A program made the translations under genes and the position numbers. From Eutreptiella sp. 'Long Island Sound 2002' (taxonomy: Eukaryota; Euglenozoa; Euglenophyceae; Eutreptiales; Eutreptiaceae), in assembly GCA_964036045.1 (NCBI GenBank), contig OZ038378.1:159224576-159288575 (forward strand): DNA of 64,000 nucleotides, in the 5' to 3' direction. Of the stretch, positions 32,240 to 40,585 are shown one piece after another (position 1 is the first letter of the stretch; every line of letters starts with the position of its first letter). Below the pieces are notes generated by a model. The model saw only the letters and a list, made by a program, of their open reading frames with translations. It did no database searches and was not told the DNA's origin.

Positions 32240-32272
32240 CGGAGCCCCTGCAGCCAAGGGCCCCAGCTAGGG
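32237..32272 (+). promoter_or_regulatory. Candidate UAG readthrough site of Gypsy-2
   Basis: The gag stop TAG is followed by CGG and an open, same-frame pol. CTAG-N-GGAGCC is shared with the Gypsy-1 stop context (8508-8518) although the elements are otherwise diverged. A stop followed by CGG is a known readthrough-prone context in some RNA viruses. CCCTAG (32234-32239) can pair with CTAGGG (32267-32272). No strong downstream hairpin like that of Gypsy-1 was seen. Confidence 0.5.
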
Positions 32273-34220
32273 CGGTCGCAGGATGGTGACGTGGGAAGCG
32301 CCGAACCATCCCAGTCGGGAGTCGATAAGCACAAGGGGACTGCCGCGGGCGGAAGGCCCGGTCCGGCGCCCAGTCGCGGAGGCGGGGTGAGGGCAAGTGA
32401 AGGCACGAACCCTTGCACCCGTCCGTCCTTCGCGACCAAGAATGTGTTTGATGTACTACAAGATCTTTCCGAGAGTATCGGAGGATCACCCGGACCGCAG
32501 CTGGATGCTGCAGATGGGCAGCCTGAGCCCATTGTCCACGACCTGCACCAGTCGCTTGTTGAGCTTCTGGAACGGCCGGAGATCCTGAGTTTGCACGCCG
32601 TGCGCCGTGTCGGTCGCGAGCGGCAGTTGCATCTTAAGGTCCGTGCCTTATGCGGGGAAGTGGAAAAGGTTTTCGACGTGTTGGTCGACACGGGACCTCA
32701 AGTCAGCTTGGTCAAGGCTGGCCTGCTTCCGCCAGAGTGTCTTACCGACAGTCGGAAACCTGTCAGGCTGAAGGTGGCGAACGGCCAGTACATGGTGGGA
32801 GGCACGAAGGAAGCGGCCATTGGGCTGCAGTTCGTGAACCATCGTGAGCTGAGCCGCCCAGACCTCGGCAAGGAAATCCTCCTGCACGGTCGCTTCTACG
32901 AGGCCGAGATGGACTGGGACATGATCGTCGGGTACGACTTCATGATGGAGACGGACTCCGGCGTCCTCCCGGCCCAGGCCTCCATGACCCTGTACCAGGA
33001 CGACCAGCTCTCGTGGCTTTCGTCACCTGAGCACCATGTGGAATGCCAATGGATCCACCCCGAACGCAATCAGCTCGAAGTGGCCGCGCTGGACACTGAG
33101 CCCACTGGGCCAGCAAACCAGGAGTACGGCGTAAGGCCGGAAGTGGCGAACCGAGTGGTCGCGGACCTGGGAGTGTCGGATCTGGCCCTGGATGCGTTCT
33201 CTTCAGGAACCTCCGCCCATCTGCGGGTGTGTGAGAAGTACTGGAGCGCACAGGACTCCGCGTGGAAGAAGCACTGGGGTCCGCATCAGGGATTGATGTG
33301 GATCCATTGCCCCCGTTGGGACATTCCAAGAGCGATAGCGAAGATTCGCAAGGACCGCTCCAAGGCAGTGCTGGTTGTTCCTATGGGATGCACCGAGGAG
33401 GAAAGTACCCGACATTGGGTAGCCTCATTGACCAACATGACCTTGAACAAGGTCGTCCTACCGGCTGGAGAGAGTGTCTATCAGGACGCTAAGGGACAGC
33501 CCATGCCACCCCGCAGATGGCCAACAGAATTCCACTATGTGGATGGGGGCCTTGATCAGGCCGACACCACGGACTTTGTGTGTGTCAACCGTATCATAGC
33601 AGAACCTTGGAGGCAATGCTTTGCGGTTCCCCCTGTTGACATCGAAGAATCGGACTCCGAAGACCCCCTCACTGAAGAGGAGTGGGATCTGGTTCAGGGG
33701 TATATGGATCAGCCCTTTCACGACTGGGGGAACCAGCGTGAGGGCAAAGGCCAGGACAAAGCCTGGTGGGAAGTGGACTGAATCGTCTCCGGTTCCTATG
33801 ACGGGAATACCTTCGTACAGAGGGTGCTGGATCACATGTCCAGCCAAGACGAGCCGCCTGGCGGTAACCCACCCACCTACGGCGATCTGTTCCGAGGCAA
33901 GACCAGGGATGGCCCTTTGGGCCACCTGGGAAGACCACCTGAGCCGAAAGCGAGCGGGGTCGCTACCCCTCAAGTAAGCTCCGTGGTTCAAGTGCCCGGA
34001 AAAGCCAAGGCGGAGTCCGATGACTGCCCCAAGATCCAGGCATTGAGGGCCAGGCTGAAGCAGAAGTATGGTGACACCTTCTTCAGCGGTAAGCCTGTGT
34101 TTCCCCCACCGGTGCGTGGACCGTATGGCGAGGCCAAGATACGACTGAAGCAGGACCCCCGTGTGTATCGCCACCGGGAGTTTGCCCTGAGGGGCGAGAG
34201 AAAAGAGGCCATGGAGAAGA
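32240..34220 (+). pseudogene. pol: Gypsy-2 Pol, N-terminal part (protease and Dam-like region)
   Basis: Continues the gag frame after UAG. It contains an aspartic protease with DTGPQVSLV (Asp codon at 32687) and a region homologous to the Dam-like domain of Gypsy-1 (about 33120-33560), with DAF at 33191 but HCPR in place of the NPPF catalytic motif. A TGA at 33779-33781 interrupts the frame. The same frame is open again from 33782 to 34220, where the LINE begins, so the TGA is probably a point mutation such as CGA to TGA. The reading frame ends a few codons into the LINE. The linker before the reverse transcriptase resumes at 57011 in the proper phase. Confidence 0.85.
34207..34220. repeat. 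14-bp target duplication of the giant LINE (left)
   Basis: GGCCATGGAGAAGA, repeated exactly at 57011-57024. It is Gypsy-2 pol sequence encoding AMEK. Removing the insertion and one copy restores the pol frame into ILRDFIQRGW. Confidence 0.93.
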
Positions 34221-34241
34221 GGTTTGAGGTTTGAGGTTTGA
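34221..34241 (-). repeat. 3' tail of the LINE, (TCAAACC)3
   Basis: Three tandem GGTTTGA units on the plus strand, i.e. TCAAACC on the element's sense strand, directly abutting the duplication. Short tandem tails instead of poly(A) occur in several LINE clades and guide priming. Confidence 0.85.
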
Positions 34242-35350
34242 TTTTTGCGGGTACTAGACGCCTTTCGGCCCCGGGGGGCCACCTGGTCGGGCCAGGTGAT
34301 ATCCTCCCCACCGGGTCCTAGTGGGGGGCCCTCCAAGACGCACCTCCTGCCTGGTGGCGGAGTCCCCCGGGTTCACAGAGCTCGGAGCCCCGTCCTTCCC
34401 CGGCGTCCCCGTTTCGCCACTCCCCGGTCAGTGCATCAATTCGCAGCCGTGGCCGCGGGCGCTTACCCACTGCGTCGCCCCCCTAATGCGTGGTCGCCCG
34501 GGGCACCGGCGCCGCCGGGCCCGTGCTACTGGCTTGTCGCCAGTGGGACCCCCTTGGGCTGGCGCGGTGGCTGCCTAGCCTAGGGGTTGGGGCGTGGCGC
34601 TGTGCGTCACTACTGCCTTGGCGGGTGCAGTGTCCCGTCTGTGTGTGCGCGGCGCTCGCGGCCGGTTCGGGGGGGTTCGGGCCGGTACCTGGTGTTGTGT
34701 TTCCCCTTCTTCCCCCTTCCCGCCCCGCGTATCCCGCGTTGCGTGTGGCGGGCCGTCCCGTCCGGGTGTCCCTTACCCTCGCTCGCTGGTACGCCATTCC
34801 AGGTGGTCTGTGCGTTCCGCGCGCTCGGTCCGGTTGCCCTTCTGGTGGTCCCCGCGTGTCCTTTTCGTGTGTGTGCGCTCGCGCTCTCGCGGTGTCCGCT
34901 CCCCGCTGGGTGGTGTGGCGCGCGCATCTCGCGTGGTCCCGGCACTGGGCGCTGGTAGGGCCGTTCCATGTGGTCCGTGCCCCTCCGTGTGTCCTGCCCC
35001 GGTCCCGTGCTCCGTCTGGCGTGCTTGGGGGGGGGCGGTCCGGTCCCGGTTCCCCCCTACTTGGCTTGGGGTTGCGGGGGCGGCGGCTGGGCGTCCCCGG
35101 GGGGGTGCCCTCGTCCGCGGGAGTCTCTTACGCCGCTGAGGGGTGTCGTCGGCTATGTATCCTGCCTTGAGGGTGGGGCTGTGCGCCGTCCACGCGCAGT
35201 CCACGCGCACGGGGTCGGGACTGGGGAGGGGGCTGGGTGGGGTGCGTTGGATCGCCGACTGACGTGCACTGGGGTAAGAGGCGGGCAGTAGCACCACCGG
35301 GTCGCCGACTGACTGTAGGGCGGGGGGTCGCTCTGTCTCTTTCCGTCCCT

Positions 35351-36122
35351 CTGCCTTCCCTGGGCAGGCAACAAAGCGGGCGTCACTGGCGTTGCGCCGT
35401 CCATGGGGGGCGTGGCCCCCCATACCACTCCGGTTCGTGTTCACCCAGCCTCTCCGGGTACGATCTGTGCGGCGTCCCTGTGCGCAGGCGTGGGCCCGTT
35501 TGTTCTTCGCGGCCCCCTTGTGGGCCGGCGGCCGGAGCGGGGGGGGCGGGTCACACTCCGGCCCCCCTCTCGGGTGGGGGGGCCCATTCCCCTTGCCTCG
35601 GGGGGGGTGTCGCGCTGCGGCCTCCCCGCTCTCGTTCCGGGCGGCGGCCTGTGGTACCCCTTTCTGGCCCTCCCCTCCGGCGCGCGCGTGCGGTCGGGGC
35701 TGATGTGCCGCCTCGGGGCGGGGGGGGGTGAGGGGCGGCCCGTGGACCGCTCCCCTGGGGGCCCCGGCTGACCTGCAAACCCCCCCTCCTTCCCCTCGGA
35801 GTGGGCTGTGGTCACGGGAGGGTCATGTGGGGCGCGGCCTCCTTCGTGCTCCGTTGTGCGCGTTGCTCCGGCACGCCGGTTTGGGTCCGTGGGGGCAGGT
35901 CCAGCCGCCGCCGCCCTTACCGTGTCGCCGTTCCTCCTGTGGGTGGGGGCGCCCCCCCGGCCCTGGGGGGGCGGAGGGCCGCGCCTGTGGCTCCCCAGCT
36001 GGGGTGGGTGCGGGGGGGGGGGGGGGGGGGGCCACCCCGCCTGCTCCCGGGCCTGTGTGGGAGGGGGGGGGGGGGGGAGTGGGGGGGGGTCCTCCGGTTC
36101 CCTGGCGATGCCCCCTGTCGGC

Positions 36123-36171
<49 letters not shown>

Positions 36172-37140
36172 GGGGGGCGGCTTGGCGGTCCCAGCCCCGG
36201 GGGCCAGCCATCGGCCAGGGGGGTCGCGCCCTTCCCCCGCCCCCCTCTACCGAGTGCCGGATCCTCCCGCAGTCCCTCCCTGGGGCCCCTCATTTCCCGG
36301 CCGTTGCCGCGCGGCGCTGGCCGGCCGGGGGTGGCCGTGAGGGTCAGCGGTCAGTGGTTAGCGGGTTGCGGGGCCGCCTTCCCTGGGTAGGTAACAAAGC
36401 GGGCGTCCCTTGGCGTCGCGCTGTCCATGGGGGGCGTGGCCACCCATACCATTCCGGTTCGCGCCCACCCGGCTTCTCTGGGCACGATCTGCGCGGCGTC
36501 CCGGTGCGCAGGCGCGGGCCCACTTGCTCTTCGCGGCCCCCATTGGAGCCGGCGGCTGGGGCGTCGGGGCGGGTCACACTCCGGCTCCCCTCTCGGGCGG
36601 GGGGGTCCGTCCCTTCAGCCTCGGGGGGTGGGGGCCGGGGCCCCTGCGGCCGGCGGGCCGGCGGGGGGGCGGGGGGGGGGGGGGGGTGTCGCGCCGCGGC
36701 CTCCCTGCTCTCGTTCCAGGCGGCGGCCTGTGGTACTCCTTCCCGGCTCTCTCCGCGTCGCCGGTGCTCTCCCTTCCGGCGCGCGCTTGCGGTCGGGGCT
36801 GAAGTGCCGCCCCGTGGTGGGGGGGGTGAGGGGCGGCCCGTGGACCGCCCCCCTGGGGGCCTCATCTGACTTGACACCCTCCCTCCGTCACCTCGGAGCG
36901 GGCTGTGGTTACGGGAGGGTCATGTGGGGCGCGGCCTCCTTCCTGCTCCGTCGTGCACGTTGGGGGGGGGCGGGGGCGGCATGGCGGCCCCGGTCCCGGG
37001 GGCCAGCCCCTACCGAGAGCTGGATGCCCGCGCAGGCCCTCGCCGGGGCCCTCTCCTCCCCGGCCGTTGCCGCGCGGCGCCGGCCGGCCGGGGGTGGCTG
37101 ATGGTTAGCGGCCAGTGGTTAGCAGGTTGCGGGGCAGCCG
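35351..37140 (-). repeat. Tandem duplication in the LINE 3' UTR
   Basis: Copy A is about 35351-36370 (1,020 bp) and copy B about 36371-37140 (770 bp). Shared landmarks include TAACAAAGCGGGCGT-like and TCCATGGGGGGCGTGGCC blocks and, at the ends, the CCGGCCGTTGCCGCGCGGCG block (about 36297 and 37059). Copy A has about 300 extra bases (about 35865-36163) that end in A40. Copy B lacks them. Confidence 0.8.
36124..36163 (+). repeat. A40 homopolymer (U40 in the LINE RNA)
   Basis: Forty consecutive A on the plus strand followed by 14 G. In the LINE transcript this is C14 followed by U40. Confidence 0.95.
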
Positions 37141-37273
37141 GTTCCTCCCCGCGCTTGGCGCCCCCGCACTCCCTCCCGCGGGTGGCGGCGCATCCCCGCA
37201 CGTCGTGCCGTACCGTGGGGGGGGCGTGGGTCAGGGGGCCCATCCCCCCCTCCCGTGCCCGCCGTCTGGGCCT

Positions 37274-40200
37274 TCACTTGCGCCGCCGCTTGTGTGGGGG
37301 CTGGGGCTGCGGCGGCGGCGGGTTGTGCCGGCGGTAGCGCCAGTGGGCGAGGGCGCTACGCAGAGCCCGGGGGAGCCAGTTGTTGGCGTCCGCATCCGTG
37401 ATGCGGAGCACCGCCCCCCCCTCCAGGAAGGCCGGCCACGTCGGCTCCCTGTCGGGCCACGCCGCCCGGATCACTGACCTGAGGACCCTCTCGTGGTCCC
37501 CTGGTGCCGCCCACCCCCCCGGGGGTGCCTCCCGGTGTCCTCCGTCCCTCCGGAGGAGCACGGCATCGAAGGGCCGGTTCCGCGACCTCCTGGAGGTCCC
37601 CTGGTTGGCCCAGCACAACCACCCGTACACTTCCCCCACCAGAGGGAGGGTCTCCCCCCCCAGCGGGTCCGGGACTGCGCCCCAGTCCACGTTCCACGGC
37701 CGGCTCTCCTCCGCCCCCTGTGCCGGCCCCCCTCGCTGCTCCTGCACCTGCGGCGCCGATGCCACGCCCCGTCCCCCCTCCGCCGAGGCCACCCGCGCCG
37801 GCTCCGCCCTCGGCGCGGGGGGGGCTTGCTGGTGCTGGTGTCGTGGGGGTTGGGGGGGGATGAGCTCGCCGGCGTCAGGGTCGATGTTGTAGAGGTGGTG
37901 GTGGTGGTGGTGGTGGTGGTGGTAGGTGTGGTGTGCCGGCATCTGTTGGATGCCGGGGGGGATGCACCTCACCGGCTGCACTTCCGGCTGCGGGGGTGCC
38001 CCGCCCTCTGCCCCCCTCCCCCCGCCCCGCCCTCCCCCCTGGGCTCCCGTGCCCCGTCCCTCCTGTCCCTTGGGGCCCTTGCCCTTGCCCTTGCCCTTGC
38101 CCTTGGGCCCCTTTCCGGTCCCGTGCCCATGTCGCGGGTCCCGCCTCTCGTCCCCCACACCCCGGCCCGCTCGCTCTCCCATCCCCCCTTGTCCAGCCCC
38201 CTGCGCCTGGGTACCCTGCCCGCGCCCCTGAACACCCTTCCCGTGCCCTGGCCCCTCCCCGACCCCCTGCCCGCGTCGCGGGTCCCGCCTCTCGTCCACC
38301 ACGCCCCGGCCCGCTCGCTCTCCCACCACCCCTCGCTCCGTCCCCTGCACCTGGGCCTCCTGCCCGCGCTCCCGCGCGCCCTTCCCGTGCCCCGACCCCT
38401 CCCCTGCCCCCTGCCTGTCACTCCGTCCGCCGCTCCCCTCCCCCTCGCCGCTGCGCCCTTCCTGGACCACTCGCCGGGCGTCCCGCTGCCTTTGCAGTTG
38501 CGGCAGCGTGACGCCCGGCGGTGAGCGCTCGCGCTTCGGGGGGCGGTCATGCCGCTCCCGCCCCGGGGGGAAGGGCTTGGGGGGGTACGGCTTGGGGGGG
38601 CTGGTGTGGGTGTGGGCGGGGTTGGCGTGGGCGCGGTACTTCTCGCTCTCCCTGCCCACTGCCGCTGCTGCGGCGGCCGCCGGCGAGGCGTCCGCGGCCC
38701 GTGCGGGGTTCTTCCCCCGCTTGCGCGGCGTGCCAGGGGCCGCAGCCCCTCTCGCGCCCTCCGCACTCTCCTTCGCTGCCGCGGCGGCCGCCGACGAGGC
38801 GCCCGTGGCCGCGGTCGCAGACTCTCGCGCATCCTTCTCGGTCTTCGCTGCTGCCGCGGCGGCCGTCGGCGAGGCGCCCACGGCCCGTGCAGGGCCCGTC
38901 GCAACCCCTCTTGCGCCCTGCTTGCTCTCCTGCGCTGCCCCCCTTGCCGGCGGTGTGCCGGGGGCCGCGGCCGGGGCCGCGGCGTGGCTCGCCGCGGTCT
39001 CCGCCTCCTGCGCGTCAGGGCGGGGCGGGGCGGCGGGGCTGGCCGCTTGGGCGGCGGGGGCGGCCGTCTCGGCTGGCCCAGGTTCCCGGGCCGGCAGCGG
39101 CGGTCCGACCACCGCCGCCTCCGCCAGCCTCCGCTCCTCGCGCTCCGCGAGGGTCTCCCCCGTCCACTCTGGGGAGGAGACGGGGGAGCGGGAGCGGGAC
39201 CGGCGGTGGTGGCGGTCGTCCCGCCCGAGGGACCCATCGGAGTCTGCCATTACTGTCACTCTGGTAGGCATGCGTGGTGGCAGGCGCGCCCCTCCCACTA
39301 CCTCCTGGTGCATCAGTGCCGTGTCGTGGGCAGTGCCGTGTGGTGCTCTGCGGGGGGGGGGGGGGGGAGGGGGTGGGGGGCCGGCTGTGGCGTCAGCCCC
39401 GCATGGCCGGGGGTCCGCGGCCATCCACCGGCATTGGGAGGGGAGGCGGGGGAGCCACGCGGCCCACGCGTCGCGCCACAGCTCCCAGTCTGGGACGGGG
39501 CTCAGGGCCCTGGGCCCCCGGGGGTCGTCGAGCGGTGCCGGGGGCAGCCGCACCAGATGGACCCCCGTAACGGCGGTGACCTCCTGTGTGCGCAGGAAGG
39601 TGTGTACTCCGTCCCGCGCCGCGGGCGCCGGGAGGGGGGGGCGGGGTACAGGTGTGGCCCCATAGAGGTGGGTGGGGGTGATCCCCAGGATCCGCCCCGA
39701 GCCCCCGCGGGACGCGACGACGAGGAGGAGGAGGGGGGTGCCAGGGCACTCTTGCCAGAGGACCTGCCCCCTGTGGTGGGCACCCCTGGTCCTGGAGAGG
39801 GGGGGGGACAGGTCTGGGTTAGCCCAGCCGCGGGGCGCGTGCGTCGCCGGTGGGAGGGCGGGGCACCAAGTGGGCTCCCTGGGGAACGCCTCGTAGACGA
39901 CGGCGTACGGGGGGGTAGGCCCGGTGCCGTCATACACCGGGTTGGTCGGCCGGGGGCGGGCGGACGCCTCGCCCGCGCCTTCCACGAACACCGTGACCTC
40001 GCCCACCTCCAGGTCCTCGTCCGGCGGGTGTAGAAGGTGGAGCGCCGCATCCAGCTCGGACACTCCCCCCGGGTACGTGGCCCGCGCCTGGTTCAGGTAC
40101 GGGGCCGCGTCCCCGGGGTAGCGCGTCCTGAGGGCGTGCAGCAGGGCTGGGGCGCTACTGCGGAGGGACATGGCAGACCCCGCTCCCGTCAGCCGGAGGG

Positions 40201-40546
40201 CGTCCCCCATGGACAGGGGCCGGCCCGACCGATTGGACTCGCGCCACTCCATCCAGTGCCCGTAGAGGGCCGCTTCCGGGCTGATGAGCCCCGGCCGGAC
40301 GGCGTTCACGATCCGGTGCATTGCCGGGAGCAACGTAGGGGCTCCCGCTCCGTTCAGGGCGCGGACGGCCGGGAGGGCGGTCTCGTTGAGGAAGGCCCTC
40401 GCACTGCCCTCCAGGTCGCACCGTGCGGCAGCGTGCGCTCCTTTTGCCTCCGCCACCGCGTCCGCCACCAGGCCCCGGACGGCCGCCTCCTGCGCTCTGC
40501 GGCGGGCCCTGGCGTGCCCCGGCCCATCCCCCCGTCGGCGTGGCAT
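37274..40546 (-). CDS. LINE ORF3: basic, low-complexity, putative RNA-binding protein
   Basis: 1,090 codons from ATG (40546-40544). It lies in the same frame as ORF2, 13 codons after ORF2's TAA. The N-terminal third (to about residue 400) is ordered and Ala/Arg/Pro/Leu-rich. Then come an SR-like segment (RSRSRSP), a long Ala/Pro/Lys region, three related about-35-residue Gly/Arg/Gln repeats with RRDPR, a GKGKGKG tract, nine histidines (GTG repeats near 37900) and a final ordered part with Trp and Arg (to 37274), ending KRRRK. No catalytic motif is recognised. Position downstream of the RT ORF is unusual, since LINE nucleic-acid chaperones are normally ORF1. The ACC-ATG-CC context is acceptable; internal entry, reinitiation or splicing could express it (CCCTTTGCAG just upstream resembles a 3' splice site). 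Confidence 0.7.
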   Translation of the reverse strand: MPRRRGDGPGHARARRRAQEAAVRGLVADAVAEAKGAHAAARCDLEGSARAFLNETALPAVRALNGAGAPTLLPAMHRIVNAVRPGLISPEAALYGHWMEWRESNRSGRPLSMGDALRLTGAGSAMSLRSSAPALLHALRTRYPGDAAPYLNQARATYPGGVSELDAALHLLHPPDEDLEVGEVTVFVEGAGEASARPRPTNPVYDGTGPTPPYAVVYEAFPREPTWCPALPPATHAPRGWANPDLSPPLSRTRGAHHRGQVLWQECPGTPLLLLVVASRGGSGRILGITPTHLYGATPVPRPPLPAPAARDGVHTFLRTQEVTAVTGVHLVRLPPAPLDDPRGPRALSPVPDWELWRDAWAAWLPRLPSQCRWMAADPRPCGADATAGPPPPPPPPPRRAPHGTAHDTALMHQEVVGGARLPPRMPTRVTVMADSDGSLGRDDRHHRRSRSRSPVSSPEWTGETLAEREERRLAEAAVVGPPLPAREPGPAETAAPAAQAASPAAPPRPDAQEAETAASHAAAPAAAPGTPPARGAAQESKQGARGVATGPARAVGASPTAAAAAAKTEKDARESATAATGASSAAAAAAKESAEGARGAAAPGTPRKRGKNPARAADASPAAAAAAAVGRESEKYRAHANPAHTHTSPPKPYPPKPFPPGRERHDRPPKRERSPPGVTLPQLQRQRDARRVVQEGRSGEGEGSGGRSDRQGAGEGSGHGKGARERGQEAQVQGTERGVVGERAGRGVVDERRDPRRGQGVGEGPGHGKGVQGRGQGTQAQGAGQGGMGERAGRGVGDERRDPRHGHGTGKGPKGKGKGKGKGPKGQEGRGTGAQGGGRGGGRGAEGGAPPQPEVQPVRCIPPGIQQMPAHHTYHHHHHHHHHLYNIDPDAGELIPPQPPRHQHQQAPPAPRAEPARVASAEGGRGVASAPQVQEQRGGPAQGAEESRPWNVDWGAVPDPLGGETLPLVGEVYGWLCWANQGTSRRSRNRPFDAVLLRRDGGHREAPPGGWAAPGDHERVLRSVIRAAWPDREPTWPAFLEGGAVLRITDADANNWLPRALRSALAHWRYRRHNPPPPQPQPPHKRRRK

Positions 40547-40585
40547 GGTGCTGCGGGCTCTGCAAAGGGCGGCGGCGGGTGGGGG

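Larger units (their letters stand above)
27900..34220 (+). mobile_element. Gypsy-2 chromovirus-like retrotransposon, left part
   Basis: The left portion of a second Ty3/gypsy element (gag, UAG, protease, Dam-like region), cut in pol by the giant LINE. The rest of pol is at 57011-60026. It is distinct in sequence from Gypsy-1 and GC-richer, but shares the domain order and the same-frame UAG. A gag frameshift and an in-frame TGA in pol show that it is degraded and older. No LTRs, PBS or PPT were found, so its outer limits are unknown. Confidence 0.85.
34242..37273 (-). other. 3' untranslated region of the giant LINE
   Basis: Three kilobases downstream of ORF3, extremely GC-rich, with many G runs on the plus strand (C runs in the RNA sense). 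Numerous overlapping frames reflect composition, not genes. It contains a 1-kb duplication and an A40 tract (plus strand). Confidence 0.75.

Noticed and set aside
28486-32257. Long minus-strand frames opposite Gypsy-2 gag (352-380 codons)
   Set aside because: They are antisense shadows of a GC-rich coding strand and have no recognisable domain.
34490-37108. Multiple 100-350-codon frames in the LINE trailer
   Set aside because: They overlap in all frames, cross homopolymer G and A runs and differ between the two copies of the duplication, so they reflect composition only.
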